Source: an uncultured bacterium (lineage in GTDB: Bacteria > Bipolaricaulota > Bipolaricaulia > UBA7950 > UBA9294). Taken from it: a stretch of 64,000 nucleotides of DNA. Below are positions 34,047 through 42,647 of this stretch, in pieces. The notes under the pieces are model-generated. The model was not told the origin of the DNA, made no database searches, and worked only from the letters and a program-made list of their open reading frames with translations. The stretch lies in the NCBI GenBank assembly GCA_903857865.1, contig CAIOGO010000015.1, positions 1-64,000 of the forward strand. Reading direction: 5' to 3'. Position 1 is the stretch's first letter, and every line of letters begins with the position of its first letter. Both the position numbers and the translations under genes were made by a program.

Positions 34047-35329
34047 TGGATTCTCCTCTCCGCTTGGTCCAATCGCGCGGCGCGGATCGCGGAGCCTAGA
34101 GATTGACGCACGTTCCACGGCACGACGTGCACCCCCAACGACTCCATCACCTGGAAGTCGATCTGCATTTCCAGCCGGCGGATTCGCAGCGCGAGGGCAC
34201 GAGCCGGGTCGTCCGGCAGCGATTCCCGTTCGAGTTCGAGCGAGTCGGCGTAGATGACGAGCACGGAGTAGCCGCGCGCTCGCAGCTTGGCCGCGACCAT
34301 AGCATCCTCAGTTCGTGACAGGGGGCTGACGATGACGATCTGGGAGCCGCTCGGCAGCATCTGGATGGGAAGCTGTGCCAGGTCCTGGAAGGCGTCGCTG
34401 CGTGCCGGACGCGCCTTGGCGAGCGACGCAAGGATCTTCTCGAGGTGGAAACGGCCGCCCGCAGGCTGGATCCAATCGAGGAAACGACCGTACATCAGGA
34501 ACCCCACCCGGTTCCCCTCGCGGACGAAGTGCGCCGCCAGGCTGGCGGCCGCACGGCAGCACGGCTCGAACGTCGACTCGCCGCCCTCGCGGACATGGAC
34601 GGAAGCGCGGACATCGAGGATGACGATCACGTCCGTCATACGCTCCTGTTCGTACTCGTTGACGAACAGGCGCCCGTGGCGCGCGAACGCGCGCCAATTG
34701 AGGCGGCGAACGTCGTCGCCGGGCGCGTAGGCGCGCGAGCCGAACAGCTCGACGCCGGGCCCGGCGGCGCGTGCCCGCACCGGGCCGACGAAGGCGTGGG
34801 TCTTCCGTGGCCGGATGGCCATGCGGGGCAGCTTCTCGATCAGCGGGAGCACGGAGACGAACGTGGGGCAGTCGAACCGATACTCCTCCAGGGACAGGCC
34901 GAAGCGAGCCCACACCCAGGCGCGGACGCTGGCTTGCTCATGGAGGCCGCGGCCCGCGAGCAGTCGGTACTCGATCGTGATGGCACCGCCGCTTTCCAGG
35001 GGGCCGCAGAAGGAGGCCTCTCCGTCAACCACCGTTGCGCCCCCGGGAACCTCGTCCAGGACCGCGGCACAGGCGACGGCCTGTCCTCGGTTGGTCACGG
35101 ACAGGGTGACGTCCAAGGCGTCTCCCTCGACGATGCGACCGGAGGACAGAGAGCGCGTTGCATCGAGGAGCGGGCGGCGCAGCAGCGCATGCGACAGGAG
35201 GTGCGAGGCTGCGTAGACCAGGAGCGGCACGCTGAGCAGTAGGAGCGAAGACGAGCGCCCGTACAGCCCAGCGGCCAAGAACGCCGCGGCGAGCAGGACA
35301 GCCGTCGGGTAGCGGCGGTCGGCGTGCAC
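34043..35329 (-). CDS. DUF58 domain-containing protein
   Basis: 428 residues. Two N-terminal membrane helices (about 7-50) are followed by a beta domain and the DUF58 region: GPGVELFGSRAYAPGDDVRRLNWRAFARHGRLFVNEYEQERMTDV holds the family core (Y-x-PGDD-x-R-x-NW). A VWA-like MIDAS region follows (VIVILDVRASV). DUF58 proteins usually sit next to MoxR ATPases, and here moxR is directly upstream, one base away. The pair is thought to assist maturation or metal loading of other proteins. The start is GTG. Confidence 0.88.
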   Translation of the reverse strand: MHADRRYPTAVLLAAAFLAAGLYGRSSSLLLLSVPLLVYAASHLLSHALLRRPLLDATRSLSSGRIVEGDALDVTLSVTNRGQAVACAAVLDEVPGGATVVDGEASFCGPLESGGAITIEYRLLAGRGLHEQASVRAWVWARFGLSLEEYRFDCPTFVSVLPLIEKLPRMAIRPRKTHAFVGPVRARAAGPGVELFGSRAYAPGDDVRRLNWRAFARHGRLFVNEYEQERMTDVIVILDVRASVHVREGGESTFEPCCRAAASLAAHFVREGNRVGFLMYGRFLDWIQPAGGRFHLEKILASLAKARPARSDAFQDLAQLPIQMLPSGSQIVIVSPLSRTEDAMVAAKLRARGYSVLVIYADSLELERESLPDDPARALALRIRRLEMQIDFQVMESLGVHVVPWNVRQSLGSAIRAARLDQAERRIH

Positions 35330-35330
35330 G

Positions 35331-36281
35331 TCAGGAGACCTTCGGGACGACGGTCGAGTCCACCACGGCCTGGACGACGGCGTCCGTCGACGCGTGGCGG
35401 CTCCAGAACTCGGGCTTGAGGATCATGCGATGAGCCAGCGCGGGAATCGCGAAACGCTTGACGTCGTCGGGAATCACGAAGTCACGTCCTTGGATTGCCG
35501 CCCACGCGCGCGACAGCTTCAAGAGAGCGAGGGATCCCCGCGGGCTGGCTCCGACGTAGATGTTGGGGTGTGTGCGGGTCTTCGTCACGAGGCTGACGAT
35601 GTAGGCGTGGAGTTCGTCGTCGATGATCACCGTCTCTACAGCCGCCCGCATCTCGAGGATCTCCTTCGCGTTCGTGATGGGCGTGAGGTCGACCTCATCG
35701 TCGTGGCGAGCGGCGCGGCGGCGCAGGATCTCAATCTCCTCATCGTTCGTTGGGTAACCGACGGAGAGGCGAATCATGAACCGGTCGAGTTGCGCCTCCG
35801 GCAGCGGGAACGTGCCCTCATACTCGATCGGATTCTGCGTCGCGAGGACGGCGAACGGCCGCGGCAGCGGCCTCGTGTCGCCGGCCACCGAGACTTGAAG
35901 CTCCTGCATCGCCTCGAGGAGCGCCGACTGCGTCTTGGGCGTCGCGCGGTTGATCTCGTCGGCCAGGACCACGTTGGCGAAAATGGGGCCGGGCGCGAGG
36001 ACGAACTGGCTCGTGTCGCGATCGAAGACGTGCGACCCAGTGATGTCTCCGGGGAGAAGATCCGGTGTGAACTGGATCCGACGGAAGTCTAGTCCCAGTA
36101 CGCGGGCGAAGCTGCGTGCGATCAACGTCTTCGCCAGTCCCGGATTGTCCACGAACAGGACGTGGCCACCCGCGAGCAGCGTGGCGACGACCTGGCGGAG
36201 AACATCGTCCTTGCCAACTACGGCTTGGCTCACCTCGCCGACGATGGCCGCGGTTCGCGCCTTGACACCTTCTACATTCAT
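35331..36281 (-). CDS. MoxR family AAA+ ATPase
   Basis: 316-residue chaperone-like ATPase. The Walker A position reads DNPGLAKT (typical degenerate MoxR form), Walker B is VLADEINRATPKTQSALLEAMQE, sensor 1 is VLATQNPIEYEGTFPLPEAQLDRF, and the C-terminal lid has ASPRGSLALLKLSRAWA. The ATG at 36281 is preceded by GAGGAGG. It forms a unit with DUF58, DUF4129 and two membrane proteins, a combination widespread in bacteria and linked to envelope protein maturation. Confidence 0.93.
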   Translation of the reverse strand: MNVEGVKARTAAIVGEVSQAVVGKDDVLRQVVATLLAGGHVLFVDNPGLAKTLIARSFARVLGLDFRRIQFTPDLLPGDITGSHVFDRDTSQFVLAPGPIFANVVLADEINRATPKTQSALLEAMQELQVSVAGDTRPLPRPFAVLATQNPIEYEGTFPLPEAQLDRFMIRLSVGYPTNDEEIEILRRRAARHDDEVDLTPITNAKEILEMRAAVETVIIDDELHAYIVSLVTKTRTHPNIYVGASPRGSLALLKLSRAWAAIQGRDFVIPDDVKRFAIPALAHRMILKPEFWSRHASTDAVVQAVVDSTVVPKVS

Positions 36282-36825
36282 CTACGCCTCCTCTTGCTGT
36301 CGCTCGAGAGCGTTCAGGGTCTGGTCCACCAGGGCGCGAAACTCCGACCCGGAGGGGTTGCGCGCTCCCCTCGCGCCGCAGGAAGGCGGCGACGTGGGGT
36401 GCCGTCGTCTCCAGTCTGCGTTGTGCTTGCTCCCACGCGTCTTCCTCGTTGCCCTCGCGCCGGGATGCGGCGAGATTCGTGGACAGGCGCACGAGGCGCG
36501 CGACGACGTGCGAGCGGGACAGCCGGCTCTCGCCAGCGCGGCGGAGAGCGTCCGCCAGCGGGGCCAGGGAGCCCGTGGGGACGGCATCCGGACTTGGGTC
36601 GCGAAGACTGTGCCAGTGAGGGCGGACGCGGAGGGCGAGGGCTACGAGGATCGGTGTCGCAGCGACGACCGGGATGATCCACAACACCGCTTGCGGGAGG
36701 ACGGCGATCGCTTCCCAGAGAGACGCGCCGCGCCGCAGCGGCACGGAGAGCGCCGAGAGCAGGAGCAGCAACAGGAGGAGAACCAGCGCGGCGACCGTCC
36801 CGAGTGACGAGGAGGACTCGCGCAT
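36282..36825 (-). pseudogene. membrane protein gene with an apparent frameshift
   Basis: Reading from ATG 36825 gives two hydrophobic helices (LVLLLLLLLLSALSV; AVLWIIPVVAATPILVALAL) and a soluble helical part up to HVAAFLRREG. The sensible frame then moves by one base near a run of four Gs (36367-36370) and continues as RNPSGSEFRALVDQTLNALERQQEEA to a stop just before moxR. Neither frame alone makes sense over the full length. The start overlaps the DUF4129 stop (TGATG). Both ends are perfectly spaced to neighbours, so a sequencing or assembly error is as likely as real decay. The family is not recognised; the position suggests a partner of the MoxR/DUF58 set. Confidence 0.65.
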
Positions 36826-37760
36826 CACGAATCCAAAGCGGATGCCGTGACAAGGGAGTCGCGCAGCTGCACCATGCATCGCAGGGCGCGGGGCGAGAAA
36901 CCGTCGTCCGACCGTCGTCCGTATCGGACCAGCTCAAATAGACCGGTCAGTTCATCGAGGGCGGCTCCGCCAAGACCCGTTGCGGCGAGAGAGCGCGCGA
37001 ACTCGCGCGGAGTGAGCGCTGTCGCGTCAATCCCGGAGGCCTCGGCGTAGCTCTTCATCATCTCGCGATAGCACCGTTCGACGATGCCGACGGCGTCGCG
37101 GCCCAAGCGCAGCTCCTCCAGCGCGGCTTCCACGGGGGTCATGAGGTTTTTGGGGGGCGGCGTGTGATGGGGCGTGTGTGCGCGGCGGCGAAGGGCGGCG
37201 ACGAACAGCCCGGCGGCTGCGCCAAGCGTGACGATGGCGAGCACGATCTGAAACACGGAGGACGACGCCCGTCCCTCCGCTACCGACGTCGTCGGACCCT
37301 CGGCCGGCTCATTCAAGGGTGGGGCCGCCTCGCCTGGAGGTTCGGCCGCATGCTCGACGCTTTCTTCACTCAGCACAGGGTCCTCGCCGAGGGTCCTCGC
37401 TATCTGTTCTCGCGCCACGATCGCCAGGGCGATCATGATGAGGGCAAGCGCGAGGGTCCCCGTCAAGCTGGTCTTGCGCTGGGTCCAGCCGGTGCGGCGG
37501 GCTGCAACGTAGACGAGAAGGCCGATGATGAGGACTCCAGGCGGACCGTAGGCCATGAGGTAGTCGATCCACCGCAGAGGCACCATGGGCGATGGTGCTA
37601 GGGCCATCCCCAGCGGGCTCCGTTCGTGGTTGTGTTCGTCAAACGGACTGCCCTCGGTGAATGTGACCGTGCCGAGCGACGCAGAGAGGAGCACCGAGAG
37701 GATGACGAGCGACACGAGGCAGGCGAAGGCGAGCCAGACGCTGCCGCGCTCGCTCAGCAC
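36825..37760 (-). CDS. DUF4129 domain-containing membrane protein
   Basis: 311 residues: an N-terminal helix (LAFACLVSLVILSVLLSASL), further helices around 70-90, 103-116 and 172-193, and a C-terminal cytosolic DUF4129-type domain (IVERCYREMMKSYAEASGI, LTPREFARSL, ELVRYGRRSD). DUF4129 is a usual member of MoxR/DUF58/transglutaminase clusters. The GTG start at 37760 overlaps the end of aspS by seven bases with GAGGGA upstream; the stop overlaps the next start. Confidence 0.8.
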   Translation of the reverse strand: MLSERGSVWLAFACLVSLVILSVLLSASLGTVTFTEGSPFDEHNHERSPLGMALAPSPMVPLRWIDYLMAYGPPGVLIIGLLVYVAARRTGWTQRKTSLTGTLALALIMIALAIVAREQIARTLGEDPVLSEESVEHAAEPPGEAAPPLNEPAEGPTTSVAEGRASSSVFQIVLAIVTLGAAAGLFVAALRRRAHTPHHTPPPKNLMTPVEAALEELRLGRDAVGIVERCYREMMKSYAEASGIDATALTPREFARSLAATGLGGAALDELTGLFELVRYGRRSDDGFSPRALRCMVQLRDSLVTASALDS

Positions 37761-39499
37761 GTTCCCTCGACGCGGATGCCGAGCTCATCGAGTTGCTTCG
37801 CGGCGGCCGGCATGGGCGCCTCGGTCAGCGGGCACATCCCGTTGGCTGTCTTTGGGAACGCAATCACGTCCCGGAGCGAGGCTTCTCCCGTCATCATCAT
37901 GACCAGCCGGTCCAAGCCGAGGGCGAAGCCGCCGTGCGGTGGGGCGCCGTACTCGAGTGCCTGGAGGAACCACCCGAAGCGGAGGTCGGCATCCTCGGCG
38001 GTGATGCCGAGTCGGCGGAAGATCCGTTCCTGGAGTTCGCGCGAATGGATACGGATGCTGCCGCTCCCGAGCTCCGTCCCGTTCACGACCAGGTCGTACG
38101 CATTGGAGAGAATGTGGAGCGGATCCGTCTCGATGCGGTCGATGTACTCTGGCCGAGGCGACGTGAAGGCGTGGTGCGCGCTGGCTAGCTGCCCCTCCTC
38201 GTCGAGTTCGAACAGGGGGAACTCGGTGACCCAGAGGAACCTCCACTCTTGGGCGGCGAGCGACTCCTTGCGCGCCACGGTGAGGCGCAGCTCTCCGAGT
38301 GGCTTCTCGATTCCCTGGCCAGCGAGGATCAGAAGGAGGTCGCCGCGTTCGGCGCCGAAGGCGGCGGCTAGGGCCTCCAATTCGCCGGGACTCGTCAACT
38401 TGACGATGGGGGACGCGATCGGATCCTCGATCTTCACCCATGTGAGCCCCTTGGCCCCCGCGGCGACCGCCACGGACTGAAGCTGGTCGAGGGTCGCACG
38501 AGAGTAGTGGGCGCACCCCTTGGCGAGGATTCCGGCGACCTTGCCGCCTGAGGCGATGGCCTCGGCGAAGACGCGGAAGCCGGAGTCGCGGGCGATCGAA
38601 GACAGGTCGCGGATCTCCATGCCGAACCGCATGTCGGGCTTGTCGATCCCAAACCGGCTCATGGCCTCGGCGTGGGTGAGGCGTGGGAACGGGAGCGGGA
38701 GCTCGATTCCCAGGACTTCGCGATAGATGTGGGCGACGGCGCCCTCGACCAACGTGTAGATCTCCTCGGGGCCGCTGGGGAACGAGACCTCAAGGTCGAG
38801 CTGGGTGAACTCGGGCTGTCGGTCGGCGCGGAGGTCCTCGTCGCGGAAGCACTTGACGAGCTGGAAGTAGCGGTCAATGCCTCCCACCATCAGGAGTTGC
38901 TTGAACAGCTGGGGCGACTGGGGCAAGGCGTAAAACGAGCCTCGGTGCAGTCGGCTGGGGACGAGGAAGTCGCGCGCGCCTTCCGGCGTCGATTTCGTCA
39001 GGACCGGCGTCTCAACCTCCAAGAAGTCTCGCTCGGAAAAGAAGTCCCGCGTTGCTTTGAAGACGCGATGCCGCACCCTCAAGGTTCGTTGCAGTCGCTC
39101 GCGGCGCAAGTCGACGTAACGGTAGCGAAGTCGCGTCTCCTCGGTCGCGTCGGATCCATCGCCTTCCACGAGGAACGGCGGCGTCTTCGATCGATTCTCG
39201 ATCGACATGTGCTCGACGTGGACTTCGATCTCGCCGGTCTTCATCTCCGGATTGATGTTCGCCGGCGACCGTCTCGCCACCGTTCCGCGTACAACGAGGA
39301 CGTCTTCACGGTTCACGGTGTGTGCGTCGCGGAGGTCGGGTCGGTCGTCGCCGAAGAGGAGTTGGACAAGCCCCGTGGAGTCGCGCAGGTCGACAAACGT
39401 GAGCTTTCCGAGATCACGACGGCGGTTGACCCACCCCGCGAGTTCGACGTTCCGACCGACATCAGCTGCTGAAAGCTGGCCGCACTGTGCCGTGCGCAT
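37754..39499 (-). CDS. aspS: aspartyl-tRNA synthetase (bacterial type)
   Basis: 581-residue class II synthetase. An N-terminal OB-fold anticodon domain (WVNRRRDLGKLTFVDLRDSTG) is followed by the catalytic core with FLEVETPVLTKSTPEGARDFLVPSR, motif 2 FRDEDLRADRQPEFTQLDLE, the bacterial GAD insertion (about 290-410), and motif 3 GFALGLDRLVMMMTGEASLRDVIAFPK. The GAD domain marks the bacterial, not archaeal, form. The ATG at 39499 follows GGAGG. It heads the unit leading into the DUF4129-MoxR-DUF58 genes. Whether it is discriminating or charges tRNA-Asn too cannot be told; no gatCAB is in view. Confidence 0.96.
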   Translation of the reverse strand: MRTAQCGQLSAADVGRNVELAGWVNRRRDLGKLTFVDLRDSTGLVQLLFGDDRPDLRDAHTVNREDVLVVRGTVARRSPANINPEMKTGEIEVHVEHMSIENRSKTPPFLVEGDGSDATEETRLRYRYVDLRRERLQRTLRVRHRVFKATRDFFSERDFLEVETPVLTKSTPEGARDFLVPSRLHRGSFYALPQSPQLFKQLLMVGGIDRYFQLVKCFRDEDLRADRQPEFTQLDLEVSFPSGPEEIYTLVEGAVAHIYREVLGIELPLPFPRLTHAEAMSRFGIDKPDMRFGMEIRDLSSIARDSGFRVFAEAIASGGKVAGILAKGCAHYSRATLDQLQSVAVAAGAKGLTWVKIEDPIASPIVKLTSPGELEALAAAFGAERGDLLLILAGQGIEKPLGELRLTVARKESLAAQEWRFLWVTEFPLFELDEEGQLASAHHAFTSPRPEYIDRIETDPLHILSNAYDLVVNGTELGSGSIRIHSRELQERIFRRLGITAEDADLRFGWFLQALEYGAPPHGGFALGLDRLVMMMTGEASLRDVIAFPKTANGMCPLTEAPMPAAAKQLDELGIRVEGTC

Positions 39500-39531
39500 A
39501 CCTACAGACCTCCGAGACCTTCGATGTGCCG

Positions 39532-39537
39532 ATTATA
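39532..39537 (-). promoter_or_regulatory. -10 box of aspS
   Basis: Perfect TATAAT on the minus strand, 33 bases before the start codon. The -35 region is poor. Confidence 0.4.
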
Positions 39538-39577
39538 GTGCCGCGTGAGGGTGCCGCCATCGTCGTCCTGGCCGGGA

Positions 39578-40612
39578 CTACACGTTGGAGAGAGATCCCT
39601 TGAAGAACCGCCGATCCAGGTTCCTCTCCCAATCCGTGAAGTCTCCTTCCTCGCTGTCCATGGCGATGTGTGTTTTGATCATGTTCAGCTTGGCCGAGAT
39701 GTTGTCGAAGTGGTACACGGCGACGGCCTCGGCGCTCTTCGGAACCATGGCGGCCGCGTATTCCAGTTCGCCGTGGTGGGAGATCAGGATGTGTTCGAGG
39801 AGGACCGGCAGGCGCGGGTCCGACCAAGAGAGCGTCCCCGCCTCATCCCGGACCATGTCACGGCCGAGAAGTAGGTGGCCGATCAGCTGTCCGGCGAAGC
39901 CGTAGCGTGGGGCGATCGGATTCTCGAACTCCTTCAGTTTGCCGATGTCATGGAGGATCGCGCCGGCCACCGCTAGGCCGCGATGGAGTCGGAGTCCGGC
40001 CTGGTCCTCGGCGAAGCGGGCTACGCCTTCCGCCACCTCGAGGGTGTGCTCGAGAAGGCCTCCGATGTAGGCGTGGTGATTCGAGACCGCCGCGGGAAGC
40101 TCGCGGAACTCCTTCGCGGTCTTGGCGAGGAGGCGAGACGTAAGGACCCGAAGGGGCTCAGGCTCAATGGTCGCCGCCAGAGCGAGCAGCTTGGACCACA
40201 TCTCGTCGACGTTTCTCTCGGAGGTGGGGACAAGCAGTCCTGGATCGAACCCGGGAAGCTTCCCGCCTTCCCGCTCCTCCACCGTGAGGCGGCGGATCGA
40301 TTCGACAATGAGCTGAAGGGCGTTTCGATAAGTCTCGACCCTGGCCTGGACCGAGACGAAGTCCCCTTCCTCGAACGCGCTCGCGTAGCGCTGCGCCGCC
40401 TCAGCCCAGGCGCGCGCCGGGATCGTCCCCGACCGGTCCGCGAGGACGAGCTCCAGGTAGGGATCTCCCGTGCGTGTCGATCGCTGTGCTTTCTTCTTGA
40501 CGAGGAAACATTGGGTGACGCGCGTCCCTTCGTGAAGGTCGGTGATTGGCACGTGCAGAAGAGGGTAGGGGATCTCCCCGCGCACGCGGTCCATGAACCG
40601 TTCTTGCGACAT
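39578..40612 (-). CDS. YhaM-like 3'-5' exoribonuclease (OB-fold + HD domain)
   Basis: 344 residues. An N-terminal OB-fold (about 18-100; VTQCFLVKKKAQRSTRTGDPYLELVLADRSGTIPARAW) precedes an HD phosphohydrolase domain: HHAYIGGLLEHTLEVAEG, the HD pair in ILHDIGKLKE, and LEHILISHHGELEYAA. This is the YhaM/CBF1 layout; YhaM is a manganese-dependent exonuclease that degrades single-stranded RNA and DNA from the 3' end. The ATG at 40612 gives the normal family start; AAAGGATG precedes it. It has its own promoter. Confidence 0.87.
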   Translation of the reverse strand: MSQERFMDRVRGEIPYPLLHVPITDLHEGTRVTQCFLVKKKAQRSTRTGDPYLELVLADRSGTIPARAWAEAAQRYASAFEEGDFVSVQARVETYRNALQLIVESIRRLTVEEREGGKLPGFDPGLLVPTSERNVDEMWSKLLALAATIEPEPLRVLTSRLLAKTAKEFRELPAAVSNHHAYIGGLLEHTLEVAEGVARFAEDQAGLRLHRGLAVAGAILHDIGKLKEFENPIAPRYGFAGQLIGHLLLGRDMVRDEAGTLSWSDPRLPVLLEHILISHHGELEYAAAMVPKSAEAVAVYHFDNISAKLNMIKTHIAMDSEEGDFTDWERNLDRRFFKGSLSNV

Positions 40613-40641
40613 GGCATCCTTTCTCCGGGCGAGCTTGAGGG

Positions 40642-40670
40642 AGTGTAGAAGCAATGCCCAGCACACACAA
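40642..40670 (-). promoter_or_regulatory. promoter of the YhaM-like gene
   Basis: Minus strand: TTGTGT, 17-base spacer, TACACT, 30 bases before the start. Confidence 0.4.
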
Positions 40671-40734
40671 ATGCCCGAACCGGACCTCTCCACTTGGCAG
40701 AACGAGGTCAAACGCTTGAGCTGCGCGACGGTTA

Positions 40735-40750
40735 CCGTGCCATAGCACGG
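40735..40750 (-). terminator. small hairpin after the third beta-helix gene
   Basis: CCGTGC, CATA, GCACGG, 46 bases downstream of the gene stop; no T tract. Confidence 0.35.
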
Positions 40751-40795
40751 GTCCGACGCGAGTCCCGCTCGGAGCCCTCGAACATCCCTCCTACG

Positions 40796-41614
40796 CTAGC
40801 TTCCGCACGTCGCGGGCGGCGCGGCGGGAACTAGAGTATGAGTGACAAGCGGAAGGGAGTCCTGGTCGCCATCCTGGTTGATGGGGTAGGGAGTGTCCCG
40901 GATTCCATCCAGGTTGGCGTCCACGGCCGCGAAGTTGCTCCAGTAGTTTCCGCCTGCGTCATCGTTCCAGAAGTTGGGTTCGTCCGAGTAGGCGTTGTGG
41001 ACGTTGGCGACAAACGCATTCCGCAGGATCGAATTGTGCGTGGACCCAAGGTTCAGGTAGGCGCCCATGTACGAGTCCTGGATCAGGTTGCCCCAGATCT
41101 GGTTCCCATCGCAGGAGTCAAGCCACAGCGCGGTGTCGTTGGTCCGGAACACGCAGTCAAGGACTTGATTCTCGTCGGAGAAGAAGAAGTGGATGCCGTC
41201 CGTGTTCTTCTCGAACGTGCAGCCCACGATGCGCACGAACGTCGAGAAGTTGAGGGTGACGCCGGCCCAGTTGGCCTCGAACGTGCAGCCCTCGATGTTT
41301 GCGTTGCGGGCGTAGCTGAGCGAGATGGCGGCCGCCGAAGCCCCCGAGATGGTCACGTTGCGGATCACGAACGGCCGCGTCGTGCCATGAATCCGAATGC
41401 CGTGCCGACTGTCGCCGGCATCGATCTTCCACCCGTCGATGACGTAAGGATCATCGAAGGCGCCGCTTCCCGAGCAAACGCCGTTTGCGACCGTGAACTC
41501 ATAGTCACTCGAGATGGAAATGACGCCGTGATCTATCTGGCTGCTTGCCGAAACCAGCAGGGGCAAGAACAGAACAAAGACAAGGGTGCAAAGGAACAAT
41601 GCACCGTGTTTCAT
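40796..41614 (-). CDS. secreted NosD-like beta-helix protein (short)
   Basis: 272 residues, signal peptide (ALFLCTLVFVLFLPLLVSAS). The shared N-terminal motif is EFTVANGVCSGSG with DPYVIDGWKI. About seven beta-helix coils follow (about 60-215), ending in GNYWSNFAAVDANLDGIRDTPYP, the family's closing DxNxDG segment. The protein then stops within about 25 residues, so it is the minimal version of the two larger proteins at 6691 and 17248. AAGGAG stands before the ATG. NosD itself acts with an ABC exporter in copper insertion into nitrous oxide reductase, but no nos genes are present, so a carbohydrate-related or structural role is equally possible. Confidence 0.82.
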   Translation of the reverse strand: MKHGALFLCTLVFVLFLPLLVSASSQIDHGVISISSDYEFTVANGVCSGSGAFDDPYVIDGWKIDAGDSRHGIRIHGTTRPFVIRNVTISGASAAAISLSYARNANIEGCTFEANWAGVTLNFSTFVRIVGCTFEKNTDGIHFFFSDENQVLDCVFRTNDTALWLDSCDGNQIWGNLIQDSYMGAYLNLGSTHNSILRNAFVANVHNAYSDEPNFWNDDAGGNYWSNFAAVDANLDGIRDTPYPINQDGDQDSLPLVTHTLVPAAPPATCGS

Positions 41615-41722
41615 AGCTCACCACTCCTTTTGGCGTTCCGTGCCGTGCGCGTCACCGTATGATACTCGTTCAAACGTCTCTGATGAAGCCAATCGTGCGG
41701 CGGTCGAGCGACGATTTTCCCA

Positions 41723-42556
41723 CTACGCCGAGACCCGCCTGCGGAGGAGGCTCAGGAGTCCAATGGGGGTGCCCCTCTTGCGGAACAGCACGACAAGCGC
41801 CATGCCGGTTGCGAATCCGCCGATGTGGGCGAGCCAGGCGACGCCGCTGGAAGCCCCGAACGAGGTCGCGCTGTTCACGACCTGCAAGAGGAACCAGATG
41901 CCAAGGACAACGATGGCCGGGATCGAGATGAGGCGGATGAAGAAGAAGATCGGGATGATCGTGAGGATCCGCGATGTCGGGAAGAGCATGAAGTAGGCCC
42001 CGAGGACGCCGGCGATCGCGCCGGAGGCTCCGATGAGGGGCACGGCGGCGTGCGGGTTGGGGGCGAGTTGCGCTAGCCCGGCGGCGCAGCCGCAGAGGAG
42101 GTAGAAGATGAGGAACCGGGCGGGCCCCATCGCATCCTCGACGTTGTCCCCGAAGACCCAGAGGTAGAGCATGTTGCCCAGAACGTGGAGCAAGCCCGCG
42201 TGGAGGAACATCGATGTGATCAGGGTCAGCCAGATGGGGAGGGCAATCGTCGGTGGGAGATCGCGGCCGCTGGAGAACTCGACCGCAACGAGACCGTATT
42301 GCATGACGAACGCATCTCCCGCCCCCATCGGATAGCGCCACGGATCGCCACTCGAATGGACGTAGGCGTTGTATGCGCGCCGGTCGAGAGCCGGTGCCGA
42401 TAGCCCAGCGTCAGTCCACGGCCGAAGGTCGTTCAGCACCGTGGGACGGGTTTCGAGATAGCCCTGATAGAGAAACACGAGGAGGTTGAGCACGATCAGG
42501 CTCACGGTCACGATCGGAAAGCGTTGGCTGCGCAGCGCGTCGCGGATCGGGATCAT
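41723..42556 (-). CDS. rhomboid family intramembrane serine protease
   Basis: 277-residue polytopic membrane protease. The catalytic Ser is in GASGAIAG and the catalytic His in LAHIGGFATG; the HLLHVLGNM-type loop appears as HAGLLHVLGNMLYLWVFGDNVED. Six or seven helices are visible. An insert between the first helix and the core (about 35-100) is longer than in minimal rhomboids. No Shine-Dalgarno is obvious before the ATG at 42556. Divergent from the M42 operon. Confidence 0.9.
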   Translation of the reverse strand: MIPIRDALRSQRFPIVTVSLIVLNLLVFLYQGYLETRPTVLNDLRPWTDAGLSAPALDRRAYNAYVHSSGDPWRYPMGAGDAFVMQYGLVAVEFSSGRDLPPTIALPIWLTLITSMFLHAGLLHVLGNMLYLWVFGDNVEDAMGPARFLIFYLLCGCAAGLAQLAPNPHAAVPLIGASGAIAGVLGAYFMLFPTSRILTIIPIFFFIRLISIPAIVVLGIWFLLQVVNSATSFGASSGVAWLAHIGGFATGMALVVLFRKRGTPIGLLSLLRRRVSA

Positions 42557-42595
42557 GGCGGCATGGTAGCGACGGCGATGAGGGCCGGCAAGCCA

Positions 42596-42623
42596 TTGAC
42601 CCAGTCTCTTCGGGCATTACACT
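42596..42623 (+). promoter_or_regulatory. promoter of the M42 peptidase operon
   Basis: TTGACC, 16-base spacer, TACACT, 24 bases before the ATG at 42648. Confidence 0.55.
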
Positions 42624-42647
42624 GTCCGTTGTCACAGAGGAGGCTGC

